A stretch of 10,783 nt of DNA from an uncultured Aquimonas sp. (lineage in GTDB: Bacteria > Pseudomonadota > Gammaproteobacteria > Xanthomonadales > Xanthomonadaceae). The notes below the pieces were generated by a model. It ran no database searches. It had not been told where the DNA came from and was given only the letters and a program-made list of their open reading frames with translations. The DNA lies in contig CAMLOR010000098.1 of the NCBI GenBank assembly GCA_946481615.1, positions 1-10,783 of the forward strand, written 5' to 3'. Below, one piece after another: positions 1-7,332 of this stretch. The translations under genes were made by a program, and so were the position numbers. Numbering within the stretch: position 1 is the stretch's first letter; every line of letters starts with the position of its first letter.

Positions 1-680
1 CCGACATCGAAGGCACCACCAGCAGCATTTCCTTCGTCAAGGACGTGCTGTTCCCCTATGCACGGCGCGCCCTGCCCGACTTCGTGCGCGAACACGGGCG
101 CGAGCCGGAAGTGCGCCGCTGGCTCGACGCGGTGGCGGCCGAACACGGCGGCATGTGCGACGACCGCATGATCGTCGAGGTGCTACAGGGCTGGATCGAC
201 CAGGACCGCAAGCACACCGCGCTCAAGGCGCTGCAGGGCATGATCTGGCAGGCCGGCTACGGCGCCGGCGACTACCACGCGCACTTCTACGCCGATGCCG
301 CGCAGAAGCTGCGTGAGTGGCAGGCCGCGGGACATCCGCTCTACGTGTACTCCTCCGGCTCGGTGCCGGCGCAGAAGCTGTTCTTCGGCTTCAGTGAACA
401 GGGCGATCTCACTTCCCTGCTGTCGGGATACTTCGATACCGAAATCGGCGGCAAGCGCGAAGCCGCCAGCTATCGCCGCATCGCCGAGGCCATCGGCCGC
501 GCGCCGGGCGAGATCGTGTTCCTGAGCGACGTGGTGGAGGAACTCGATGCCGCGCGCGAAGCCGGCCTCGCCACCGTGCTGGTGGATCGCCGCGAAGACT
601 ACGCCGCGCCGCGCACCGGCGAAGCCACGCACGGGCATCGCCGCGTGGAATCGTTCGCGCAGATCGATCCCACGGCCTGA
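1..680 (+). CDS. mtnC: Acireductone synthase (enolase-phosphatase E1), 5' end cut by window
   Basis: Methionine salvage enzyme of the HAD superfamily. It enolises 2,3-diketo-5-methylthiopentyl-1-phosphate and then removes the phosphate to give the acireductone used by MtnD; it is cytosolic and Mg-dependent. The frame is open from the first base, and the first full codon (3-5) is the nucleophile Asp of the motif DIEGTTSS, so only a few N-terminal residues are missing. About 225 residues are visible, against roughly 230 for the family. HAD motif II (SSGS) is at 351-362, the motif III Lys lies in GGKREAASY, and motif IV is FLSD followed by acidic residues. The in-frame GTG at 45 is an internal Val codon, not the start. 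The stop TGA (678-680) touches the ATG of the next gene, so the two are probably translated together. The other mtn genes are not in view. Confidence 0.95.
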   Translation, partial: DIEGTTSSISFVKDVLFPYARRALPDFVREHGREPEVRRWLDAVAAEHGGMCDDRMIVEVLQGWIDQDRKHTALKALQGMIWQAGYGAGDYHAHFYADAAQKLREWQAAGHPLYVYSSGSVPAQKLFFGFSEQGDLTSLLSGYFDTEIGGKREAASYRRIAEAIGRAPGEIVFLSDVVEELDAAREAGLATVLVDRREDYAAPRTGEATHGHRRVESFAQIDPTA

Positions 681-2063
681 ATGGGAACATTCGGACAGTT
701 GCTGCGCGACGGGCTGCGGCTCGCCGTGCTGCGCAAGCCGCGGCGATTCCCGCTCGATGCCGCGTTCGGGCATTTCCTGGGCCTGTTCCTGATCGCCACC
801 GCCATCGACGTGGCTTTCGAGTGGCCGCTGGTCGACGCCCCGCGCGCTTTCGAGTTGCAGAGCCTGCAGAGCGTGCTGGCCGATGCGCTGTTGCAGCTCG
901 CCGCCGCCGCGCTGCTCTGCGCAGTGGCGGGACGGCGCGCGGTGTTCTGGACGGTGGCCGCCTGGGTCGCGGTGCTGGCCATTCCGCTCAACATCGGGTT
1001 GGGCGCGCTCTATCTGGCCAACCGCCATGTCGAATCGGTGCCGCTGGCACTCTATGCGTTCGCCGTCGCGCTGGCCTGGTTGTTCCTGGTGGTGGTCCGA
1101 CTCGGCGTATGGCTCGCCGGACGCCCGGCATGGCGCGGCGCTTCGGCCGGGGTGCTGGCCACGCTGGTCATGGTGGGCCCGTGGTTCGTGTTGCACGGAT
1201 GGGATTATTGGCGCACCGATTTCGCCGAAGAATCCTTCGAAGCGGCGCCCGAACCGGGCACGCTGTCGCGCCCGGAAGCCGCGATGTACGCGCAGGGCCC
1301 GCTGCTCGCGCGCGCCCTCGATTCCCTCGCTCCCGAACGCGAAAGCCGTAGCGATCTCTTCGCCGTCCTGTTCGCAGGCGATGCCGGCGAGGACGTGTTC
1401 CGCAACGAGGTCGAGTTCGCGCAGCGATTGCTCGAATCGCGCGCCGACGCCGGCGGCCACGTGCTCGCGCTGGTGAACCACCCCGACGACGCCGATCGCC
1501 GGCCGCTGGCCACCGCCACCAATCTCGAACGTGCGCTGCGCCGCGTGGCCGAGCGCATGAACGTCGAGGAAGACATCCTCTTCCTCTACCTCACCAGCCA
1601 CGGCAGCCCGGACCACGAGCTCTACGTGAACCAGCCGCCGTTGCCGCTCGACCAGCTCACGCCACAACGCCTGCGGCGCGCGCTCGACCGCGCCGGCGTG
1701 CGCTGGCGCGTGCTGGTGGTATCGGCCTGCTATTCGGGCGGCTACCTCGAAGCGCTGCGCGATCCGCGCACGCTGGTGATCACCGCGGCGCGCGCCGACC
1801 GCACCTCCTTCGGCTGCGGTGCCGACAGCGACATCACCTGGTTCGGCGACGCCTTCCTCGCGCATGCGCTCAACGAAACCGTCGATTTCGCCGACGCCTT
1901 CGCGCGCGCCAAGGCGCTGATCGCGCAGTGGGAGCGCAAGGAAGAATTCGAGGCTTCCGACCCGCAGGTCGACGAAGGCGAGGAAATCGGCGAGAAACTG
2001 CGCGAATGGCGTGCGGGCTTCACGCCCGGGCCGCGCGTCGAGTTCAAGCCGGCCGGGGATTGA
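681..2063 (+). CDS. Membrane-anchored C13-family (legumain-like) cysteine peptidase
   Basis: 460 residues. The N-terminal third is hydrophobic, with about five likely membrane helices (roughly residues 28-47, 66-84, 88-113, 120-147 and 154-172). Arginines before helix 1 and in the loops at 84-86 and 147-152 suggest those faces are cytoplasmic, which would put the C-terminal domain in the periplasm (inference). Residues 225-460 look like peptidase family C13, clan CD: a strand, acidic turn and strand (DLFAVLFAGDAGED), then the catalytic His307 in YLTSHGSPDHE and Cys350 in VVSACYSGGY, each after a hydrophobic strand as in caspase-like folds. The charged tail at 416-445 may be helical. The ATG directly follows the mtnC stop and no Shine-Dalgarno is evident, so translation is probably coupled. 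The family includes legumain and the GPI transamidase catalytic subunit, but the bacterial substrates are unknown to me. The family call is firm; the function is open. Confidence 0.85.
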   Translation: MGTFGQLLRDGLRLAVLRKPRRFPLDAAFGHFLGLFLIATAIDVAFEWPLVDAPRAFELQSLQSVLADALLQLAAAALLCAVAGRRAVFWTVAAWVAVLAIPLNIGLGALYLANRHVESVPLALYAFAVALAWLFLVVVRLGVWLAGRPAWRGASAGVLATLVMVGPWFVLHGWDYWRTDFAEESFEAAPEPGTLSRPEAAMYAQGPLLARALDSLAPERESRSDLFAVLFAGDAGEDVFRNEVEFAQRLLESRADAGGHVLALVNHPDDADRRPLATATNLERALRRVAERMNVEEDILFLYLTSHGSPDHELYVNQPPLPLDQLTPQRLRRALDRAGVRWRVLVVSACYSGGYLEALRDPRTLVITAARADRTSFGCGADSDITWFGDAFLAHALNETVDFADAFARAKALIAQWERKEEFEASDPQVDEGEEIGEKLREWRAGFTPGPRVEFKPAGD

Positions 2064-2928
2064 TCCACGCCGCGCGCACGGCAAGGCCGGTGGCGGGGAA
2101 ATCGCAGAACACGGCGTCCACGCCGAGCGCGAAGGCTTGTTCGAGTTCGTCCTCGACGCGCGCCATGCCCGCCGGCAGCACGTCGTCGCGATAGGTCCAG
2201 GCATGCACGCCGAGGCCGGCGGCGTGCAGGGTATCGACGAGCGCGGCATCGAGCATGGCCTTGGCCACGGCGAAACCGTCGACATCGCGTCCATGCATGG
2301 CGAGCACCGCGCGCCAGTCGGCGCCGTCTTCGAGCAACAGGAAGGCCGGCAGGCCGGTCGCCTCGCGCACGCGCGCCAGCGTCGCGGCCTCGAAGCATTG
2401 CGTCCAGACCTCGACGCGCAGCGGATCGACCTCGCGCATCGCGGCGAGAAACACCGCGACCGGATCGAGGCCCTGCGACTGCAGCCACTGCGGATGCTTG
2501 AGTTCGGGATACAGCCGCACCGGCGTGCCACGGTGGCGCGCGCTGGCATCGGCCCAGGCCAGGATCTCGCCGAAGCTCGGGATGGCGTGGCGGCCGTCGT
2601 GCGAAAGATCGCGCTGTGCGAAAGGTTGGCGCGCGCGCAGCGTGGCGAGTTCGAGCCGCGTGAAATGCGTGATGGCCCAGTCGCCGTCGACGCGGCGTCC
2701 CGCGAATTCGGCGCGCTGCGCCACGTCGGTGCTGCGCGCCAGCCCCGGATCGTGGCGCGCCACCAGCACGCCGTCGGCCGTCAGCAGCAAATCGGGCTCG
2801 ATCACGTCCGCGCCCTGCTGCAGCGCGAGCGCGTAACCCGCGATGGTGTGCTCGGGCAACTCGCCGCTCGCGCCGCGGTGCGCGATGATGCGCGTGGGCG
2901 TGCCGTCGAGCGTGCGCCAGTCGCTCAT
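2044..2928 (-). CDS. Glycerophosphodiester phosphodiesterase (GDPD family, cytosolic UgpQ-like)
   Basis: 294 residues, TIM-barrel GDPD family, which hydrolyses glycerophosphodiesters to glycerol-3-phosphate and an alcohol. Visible signatures are His17-Arg18 in IIAHRGASGELPEHT, Glu44 and Asp46 in DVIEPDLLLTADG, His59 in ARHDP (second catalytic His), and Glu142/Lys144 in YPELKHP. The C-terminal barrel strands read GLGVHAWTYR and GVDAVFCDFP. There is no signal peptide, so it is probably cytosolic, like UgpQ. It is somewhat longer than the roughly 250 residues I expect for UgpQ. The start is fixed by an in-frame TGA at 2938-2940, four codons upstream. No Shine-Dalgarno is visible, because the ribosome-binding region lies at the end of an 80-bp inverted repeat. 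The 3' end overlaps the convergent peptidase gene by 20 bp. The exact substrate cannot be told from sequence. Confidence 0.93.
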   Translation of the reverse strand: MSDWRTLDGTPTRIIAHRGASGELPEHTIAGYALALQQGADVIEPDLLLTADGVLVARHDPGLARSTDVAQRAEFAGRRVDGDWAITHFTRLELATLRARQPFAQRDLSHDGRHAIPSFGEILAWADASARHRGTPVRLYPELKHPQWLQSQGLDPVAVFLAAMREVDPLRVEVWTQCFEAATLARVREATGLPAFLLLEDGADWRAVLAMHGRDVDGFAVAKAMLDAALVDTLHAAGLGVHAWTYRDDVLPAGMARVEDELEQAFALGVDAVFCDFPATGLAVRAAWINPRPA

Positions 2929-2936
2929 CGGATGCC

Positions 2937-3016
2937 GTCATTCCCGCGCAGGCGGGAATCCAGCGACTTGCGCAGCGCCGGGGACGTCACTGGGTTCCCG
3001 CCTGCGCGGGAACGAC
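2937..3016. repeat. 80-bp compound inverted repeat (REP/MITE-like, TTCCCGCGCAGGCGGGAA type)
   Basis: Two 31-nt arms (2937-2967 and 2986-3016) are inverted copies matching at 28 of 31 positions, separated by 18 nt. Each arm is itself a small hairpin: TTCCCGC, four nt, GCGGGAA. The element can therefore fold as one long stem or as two short ones. Elements with this core are common in many proteobacterial genomes, including Xanthomonadales, usually between genes (known from memory, not searched). Here the element is not purely intergenic: the right arm contains the last codons and the stop of the phosphoesterase gene, and the left arm ends 8 nt before the phosphodiesterase start. No T-tract follows the stem on either strand, so it is not a standard intrinsic terminator. 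Confidence 0.9.
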
Positions 3017-4594
3017 GAAATCGTCAAGACGGTAGCTCGTCGTCGCGCGCAACTCACCATCCCAGCGGTCGAAGGCGCGCACTTCCACGCGATGTTCGCC
3101 CACGGCCAGATCGGTGGGCAGCGCGCCGCGCCACAGGTGCGTGGAGGTGCCGGCTTCGACGTAACGGTCGTAGCTTCGCAAGGCCTCGCTCGCGTCATCC
3201 TCCGCATTGAGCGCAAGCAACGCCGGATCGGCACGCGGCGCGCGCGCCATCGGCTTCCACTCGCCTTGGTCGATGCGGTACTCCACGCGCGTGTCGTCCA
3301 TGCCCATGAACACGTTCGCGGTGACCGCGAACGCCGGGAAGGCGCCGCGGCGCAGCACCTTCGGAGCGTATAGCGCGATGCGGGTATCGTCCGGATCGCG
3401 CGCCACGTGCCAGCGCAACCGATAGTCGCCGCCCTCGATGCGCAGGCGCGCGTAGCCGTTCGGCGTGCCGTCCGACATGCGCGCGTCGGGAATGCCCTGC
3501 GCATCGGTCAGGCCCGACCAGAAGCCGCCGCAGGCCGCACCCACCACGTATTCGTGCAGCGGTGCGACGCCCTTCCATCCGTCGGCGGCACCGTGGAAAT
3601 AGTGCCGCTGCGCATGCGCATGCGAGGTCAGCAGCAGCACGTTCGGGAACGGCGCGAGCAGCGCGAACAGACGCTCGCGGTCGGCGCGCCGGAAGCTTTC
3701 CTTGCCCGGCACGGCATCGTGGAAAGGGATGTGCGCCGCAAGCACGAGCCGGCGCTGCTTCGGCAGCGTGGCCAGATAGTTCGCCAGGAACTCGAACTGG
3801 TCCTCGCGCAACCCGCCGATATAGGACGAGGGCTCGCCCGGCCGGTACACCACATCGTCGAGCAACACGAACGAGGCCTGCGGCTCCTCGTAGGCGAAGG
3901 TATCCGGGCCGAAAGACGCGCGCCACGTGCGCAGCGAGTCTTCGTCGCGCGGGGCGTCGAAATCGAGATCATGGTTGCCCGGCACGTGCAGCCAAGGCAG
4001 GCCCAATCTCGTCGTGGCCGCGATCACGCCCGGATAGAGCGAAAGATCGTCGTCCACGATATCGCCCAGGCTCAGGCCGACTTGCGCATCCGGCGCGGCC
4101 ACGAGCGGCTCGACGATGTCGCGGCGGAAATGTTCGACATCCTCGCGCCGCTTCGGCTGGGGATCGCCGAAGACCAGCACGTCGAGCACGGGAGCGCGCA
4201 GTTCGACACTGCGCGAAAGCAGGGGGAAATCGCCGGACGCGATGCGCGTGCCCGGAATTCCACCGTACTTCAGCACCGGCGAACCGGCCGGAAACTCGTG
4301 GCGATGGAATGACGGCAGACCGCTGCCCAAGCGCGGCAGATCGTGTTGCGGCGGCTTGATCACGAACAGCGTGTCGCCGGCACGCACGCCGAGGCGGTAC
4401 TTGCCGTCGTCGCCCGTGATCGCGATCTGCCGTCCGTTCGACACTTTGACGCCGGGCAATGGCGTTTCGTCCCCGCCGAAAACCTGATCGCCATCGGCAT
4501 CGACGAAGACCGTACCCTCGACGATGCGTTCCGTCTCGCTCCGGGCGAAAACGGTGGCGGGCAACAGGCCAAGCAGCAGCACGGCGCGACGCAT
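2987..4594 (-). CDS. Exported calcineurin-like metallophosphoesterase with MetallophosN and MetallophosC domains
   Basis: 535 residues. An N-terminal signal peptide is likely (MRRAVLLLGLLPATVFA, residues 1-17), placing the protein outside the cytoplasm. Residues 23-80 resemble the Ig-like MetallophosN domain (EGTVFVDADGDQVF, then PLPGVKVSNG and TGDDGKYRL). The calcineurin-like core spans about 137-360: Asp144 in FGDPQ (where many relatives have DxH), Asp178 in GDIVDDD, Asn207-His208 in VPGNHDLDF, His288 in AAHIPFH, and His325/His327 in TSHAHAQ. Together these supply a dinuclear metal site. Residues 375-525 match the C-terminal domain usual in this architecture. The ATG has a good GGAG six nt upstream (4601-4604). 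It starts 39 nt after hisIE with no terminator seen, so readthrough from the his operon is plausible. The last nine residues (VVPAQAGTQ) are encoded by a repeat arm. The substrate is unknown. Confidence 0.9.
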   Translation of the reverse strand: MRRAVLLLGLLPATVFARSETERIVEGTVFVDADGDQVFGGDETPLPGVKVSNGRQIAITGDDGKYRLGVRAGDTLFVIKPPQHDLPRLGSGLPSFHRHEFPAGSPVLKYGGIPGTRIASGDFPLLSRSVELRAPVLDVLVFGDPQPKRREDVEHFRRDIVEPLVAAPDAQVGLSLGDIVDDDLSLYPGVIAATTRLGLPWLHVPGNHDLDFDAPRDEDSLRTWRASFGPDTFAYEEPQASFVLLDDVVYRPGEPSSYIGGLREDQFEFLANYLATLPKQRRLVLAAHIPFHDAVPGKESFRRADRERLFALLAPFPNVLLLTSHAHAQRHYFHGAADGWKGVAPLHEYVVGAACGGFWSGLTDAQGIPDARMSDGTPNGYARLRIEGGDYRLRWHVARDPDDTRIALYAPKVLRRGAFPAFAVTANVFMGMDDTRVEYRIDQGEWKPMARAPRADPALLALNAEDDASEALRSYDRYVEAGTSTHLWRGALPTDLAVGEHRVEVRAFDRWDGELRATTSYRLDDFVVPAQAGTQ

Positions 4595-4600
4595 CGAGGT

Positions 4601-4604
4601 CTCC
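4601..4604 (-). promoter_or_regulatory. Shine-Dalgarno of the metallophosphoesterase gene
   Basis: GGAG on the minus strand, six nt before the ATG at 4592-4594, in the 39-nt gap after hisIE. It overlaps a ten-base palindrome CCGGATCCGG (4603-4612). No promoter-like sequence or intrinsic terminator was seen in this gap. Confidence 0.6.
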
Positions 4605-4633
4605 GGATCCGGCGATGCGTCATCCTACCGCGC

Positions 4634-5242
4634 TCACCCCGCGCGGTGCCGCTCCCGCAGCACGCGCTGCACGTCGGCGAAGCCGAGCCCGCGCGCGCGC
4701 AGCAGGACGACGAGATGGAACAGCAGGTCTCCCGCCTCGCCCAGCAATGCGGCATCGTCCTGCGCCACGGCGGCGAGGCTGGTTTCCACGCCCTCCTCGC
4801 CCACTTTCTGCGCGATGCGCCGCACGCCGCCTTCGAAGAGGCTCGTGGTGTAGCTGCCGGCAGGCCGCTCGCGTTCACGGCGCGCCACCAGCGCGTCGAG
4901 TTCGCCGAAGAAATCGCCCGGCGCCTGCGGAAAGCAACTCGTGCTTCCGAGATGGCAGGTCGGGCCGCGCGCGGTGGCAAGCACCAGCAGTGTGTCGCAG
5001 TCGCAATCGGCCTCGATGCCGACCAGATCGAGCGCATGGCCACTGCTTTCGCCCTTGGTCCACAGGCGCGCACGACTGCGGCTGAAGAAGGTGACCCGTC
5101 GCGTCGACAAGGTGGTCTGCAGCGCTTCACGGTTCATGTAGCCAAGCATCAGCACGCGCAACGTGTTCGCGTCCTGCACCACGGCGGGCAGCAGGCCGTC
5201 CTGTTTGCCCCAGGCCAGCGATCCGATCTGCTCAGGCGTCAT
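4634..5242 (-). CDS. hisI: Bifunctional phosphoribosyl-AMP cyclohydrolase / phosphoribosyl-ATP pyrophosphatase
   Basis: 202-residue HisIE fusion for steps 2 and 3 of histidine synthesis. The C-terminal HisE domain hydrolyses PR-ATP to PR-AMP, and the N-terminal HisI domain opens the purine ring to ProFAR. HisI (about 1-115) shows [17 protein letters not shown], the metal cluster Asp79/Cys80/Asp81/Cys82/Asp83 (ADCDCD) and Cys96 in GPTCHLG. HisE (about 115-200) shows the all-alpha NTP-pyrophosphatase acidic motif Glu149-Glu150/Glu153 in KVGEEGVE and Glu169/Asp172 in [10 protein letters not shown] chose the ATG at 5240-5242 because homology begins there and GAGG lies six nt upstream. The frame stays open back to 5341, but that part is out-of-frame hisF sequence. 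It overlaps the hisF end by 11 bp, indicating coupled translation. It is the last his gene. Confidence 0.96.
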   Translation of the reverse strand: MTPEQIGSLAWGKQDGLLPAVVQDANTLRVLMLGYMNREALQTTLSTRRVTFFSRSRARLWTKGESSGHALDLVGIEADCDCDTLLVLATARGPTCHLGSTSCFPQAPGDFFGELDALVARRERERPAGSYTTSLFEGGVRRIAQKVGEEGVETSLAAVAQDDAALLGEAGDLLFHLVVLLRARGLGFADVQRVLRERHRAG

Positions 5243-6008
5243 CGCGCACCTCGATGCCGGCATCGCGCAGGCTCCGCTTGAGCGCGGGGATGGCGATGTC
5301 GCCGGAATGGAAGACACTGGCCGCGAGCGCGGCATCGGCATCGGCGTGGCGGAACACGTCTACGAAATGCTGCACCTCGCCCGCACCGCCGGACGCAACG
5401 AGCGGCACGCGGCAGACCGCGCGCACCGCGCACAACTGCTCCAGATCGTAGCCGGCGCGCACGCCGTCGGTGCCCATGCAGTTGAGCACGATCTCGCCCG
5501 CGCCACGTTCCTGCGCTTCCACGACCCAGTCCAGCGTACGGCGCGCCAACGCGCGCACCCGCGACGGATCGCCGGTGTGGCTGCGCACGCGCCACTCGCC
5601 GTCGGCATCGCGCAGGCTGTCGATGCCGACCACTACGCACTGCACGCCGAAGGCTTCGGCCAGTTCGCCGATCAGTCCGGGGCGTTCCAGCGCCGGCGTG
5701 TTGATCGAGATCTTGTCGGCGCCGGAATTGAGGATTTCGCGCGCGTCGGTGACAGATCGGATGCCACCCGCCACGCAGAACGGGATGTCGAGCAGGCGCG
5801 CCACGCGCTCGACCCAGACGCGCTCGACGCGACGGCCCTGCGGACTGGCGGCGATGTCGTAGAACACCAGCTCGTCGGCGCCTTCGTCGCGATAACGCAG
5901 CGCGAGGTCTTCGATCGCCCCCATCACGACGTGGTCGCGGAAGCGGATGCCTTTCACGACCTGCCCTTCGCGCACGTCGAGGCAGGGAATGATGCGGCGG
6001 GTCAACAC
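5232..6008 (-). CDS. hisF: Imidazole glycerol phosphate synthase, cyclase subunit
   Basis: 258-residue (beta/alpha)8 barrel. With HisH it converts PRFAR and ammonia to imidazole glycerol phosphate and AICAR, the latter feeding purine synthesis. The catalytic acids Asp11 ([11 protein letters not shown]) and Asp130 (VVVGIDS) are both present at the family's usual positions. Phosphate-binding turns are seen at [21 protein letters not shown] and SGGAGE. Length equals the family norm. The start is GTG at 6006-6008, which overlaps the hisA stop by 7 bp and has GGAG eight nt upstream (6017-6020). A TTG one codon later is the only close alternative. The frame is open much further upstream, but that part is out-of-frame hisA sequence. 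It lies directly after hisA, as usual. Confidence 0.96.
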   Translation of the reverse strand: MLTRRIIPCLDVREGQVVKGIRFRDHVVMGAIEDLALRYRDEGADELVFYDIAASPQGRRVERVWVERVARLLDIPFCVAGGIRSVTDAREILNSGADKISINTPALERPGLIGELAEAFGVQCVVVGIDSLRDADGEWRVRSHTGDPSRVRALARRTLDWVVEAQERGAGEIVLNCMGTDGVRAGYDLEQLCAVRAVCRVPLVASGGAGEVQHFVDVFRHADADAALAASVFHSGDIAIPALKRSLRDAGIEVRDDA

Positions 6009-6748
6009 GGTGCGCGCTCCGCCGCCAGCGCATCGGCGACCGTCATGCGTCCTTCGAGCAAGGCTCGGCCCAGCACCGCACCCGCACACCCGGCGGCACG
6101 CGCGCCGGCCACATCGGCGGCGTCGCGGAAGCCACCCGAAGCTTGAATGGCGAGTCCGGGCGCCAGCCCGCGCAGCAGCGCATAGAGCGCGAGATTCGGC
6201 CCGGCGAGCATGCCGTCGCGCTCGATGTCGGTGCACAGCGCGTGGCGCAGACCGGCTGCCGCGAACTCTTGCAAGAGTTCTTCGAGCGTGCGCTCAGAAG
6301 CCTGCGTCCAGCCGTGCACGGGCAACTGCCACGCACCGCCCACGCGCCGGGTATCGAAGGCGAGCGTCAATCGTTCGGCGCCGAAACGCGCGATCCAGCC
6401 GGCCACGCGTCCCGGCTCGCGCACCGCCAGGCTGCCGACCACGACGCGACTCGCGCCGGATCGCAGGAGCGCCTCGACATCGGCCTCGTCGCGCACTCCG
6501 CCGCCGGTCTGCACCAGCAAAGGAGTTTCCTCGCGCAGACGCTGCACCAGCGGGCGCAGTGAGTAACCGCCGGCGCGGGCCGCATCGAGGTCGACGAGAT
6601 GCAGGCATTGCGCGCCGGCCTGCGCGTATTGCTTCGCCAGCGCGAGCGGATCCGTGGAATAACGCGTCTCCTGCGCGTAGTCGCCCTGCCGCAACCGAAC
6701 CACGCGGCCGTCGCGCACGTCGATCGCGGGATAGACGGTGAAGCTCAT
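6002..6748 (-). CDS. hisA: ProFAR isomerase, 1-(5-phosphoribosyl)-5-[(phosphoribosylamino)methylideneamino]imidazole-4-carboxamide isomerase
   Basis: 248-residue (beta/alpha)8 barrel catalysing the Amadori rearrangement of ProFAR to PRFAR, step 4. The general-base Asp10 ([10 protein letters not shown]) and general-acid Asp132 (LTLAFDTRR) are present. [32 protein letters not shown] and QASGGFRD are typical HisA strand-end and phosphate-binding motifs. The ATG overlaps the hisH stop as ATGA and no Shine-Dalgarno precedes it, so translation is probably reinitiated from hisH. The open frame extends far upstream, but this ATG is where homology starts and the length (about 245 in the family) fits. 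The downstream hisF start overlaps its stop. Confidence 0.96.
   Translation of the reverse strand: MSFTVYPAIDVRDGRVVRLRQGDYAQETRYSTDPLALAKQYAQAGAQCLHLVDLDAARAGGYSLRPLVQRLREETPLLVQTGGGVRDEADVEALLRSGASRVVVGSLAVREPGRVAGWIARFGAERLTLAFDTRRVGGAWQLPVHGWTQASERTLEELLQEFAAAGLRHALCTDIERDGMLAGPNLALYALLRGLAPGLAIQASGGFRDAADVAGARAAGCAGAVLGRALLEGRMTVADALAAERAPC
6017..6020 (-). promoter_or_regulatory. hisF Shine-Dalgarno inside hisA
   Basis: GGAG on the minus strand lies eight nt before the GTG at 6006-6008 and inside the last hisA codons. It supports the GTG, rather than the TTG that follows it, as the hisF start. Confidence 0.6.
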
Positions 6749-7332
6749 GCCAGGAAGTTCGCGAGGATGCGCGCGCCCACGGCCGCGGAGCGCTCGGGAT
6801 GAAACTGCACGCCGGCCACGTTGCCGCGCTGCACGACGGCAGCAAAGTCCCCGCCGTGTTCGCACGAAGCGGCGCAGTCTTTCGTCACGGGTGCGGCGTA
6901 GCCATGGACGAAATAGGCGCGCGAGCCGGCGTCCACGCCGTCGAGCAGGGCCGAAGCGCGCACCGGCTGCAGCGCATTCCAACCCATGTGCGGAACGCGC
7001 ACGGCCGCGCTTCCACGCAGCCGCGCGACGCGTCCGCGCAGCAGGCCGAGGCATTCGGTGTCGCCCTCTTCCGACGCCTCGAACAACAGCTGCATGCCGA
7101 GACAGATGCCGAGCACGGGCTGCGTCAGGGCGCGGATCGTGTCGACCAGCGCCAGTTCGCGCAACCGTGCCATTGCCGGTGCCGCCGCCCCCACGCCGGG
7201 CAGGATCACGCGCGCTGCGGCGCGGATGACGGTCGCGTCCGAGGTCAGCACGGCTTCGGCGCCGAGCCGCCGGAGCGCATGGATCACCGATCCGATGTTG
7301 GCGCCGCCGGAATCGATCACGGCCACGCGCAT
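6745..7332 (-). CDS. hisH: Imidazole glycerol phosphate synthase, glutamine amidotransferase subunit
   Basis: 195-residue class I glutaminase that passes ammonia through the HisF barrel. The catalytic triad is visible: Cys77 in [12 protein letters not shown], and His178 and Glu180 in [11 protein letters not shown]. The oxyanion-strand motif LPGVGAA (44-50) and the HisF-contact motif VPHMGWN (113-119) are also present. The N terminus [13 protein letters not shown] is normal for gammaproteobacterial HisH. The ATG shares one base with the hisB stop (TGATG) and only a weak AAGGG lies upstream, so translation is probably coupled. The 3' end overlaps hisA by 4 bp. Confidence 0.96.
   Translation of the reverse strand: MRVAVIDSGGANIGSVIHALRRLGAEAVLTSDATVIRAAARVILPGVGAAAPAMARLRELALVDTIRALTQPVLGICLGMQLLFEASEEGDTECLGLLRGRVARLRGSAAVRVPHMGWNALQPVRASALLDGVDAGSRAYFVHGYAAPVTKDCAASCEHGGDFAAVVQRGNVAGVQFHPERSAAVGARILANFLA

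Noticed and set aside
183..2549. 788-codon open frame on the minus strand, antisense to mtnC and the C13 peptidase
   Set aside because: Arg/Ala/His-rich translation with no recognisable domain, opposite well-supported genes. Long antisense frames are expected in DNA this GC-rich.
2937..3016. Inverted repeat as an intrinsic terminator or a CRISPR fragment
   Set aside because: There is no T-tract after the stem on either strand, and only one inverted pair with no repeated spacers.
2011..3210. 399-codon open frame on the plus strand across GDPD and the repeat
   Set aside because: It is antisense to the GDPD catalytic motifs, has low-complexity composition, and its FPRRRESS-like segment is simply a translation of the repeat.
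4603..4612. Ten-base palindrome CCGGATCCGG as an operator
   Set aside because: It is short, GC-rich and likely by chance. It overlaps the ribosome-binding site but has no second copy or promoter nearby.
5243..5341. Upstream extension of hisIE to an earlier ATG
   Set aside because: The extension lies wholly within hisF in another frame, and family similarity and the Shine-Dalgarno both point to ATG 5240-5242.
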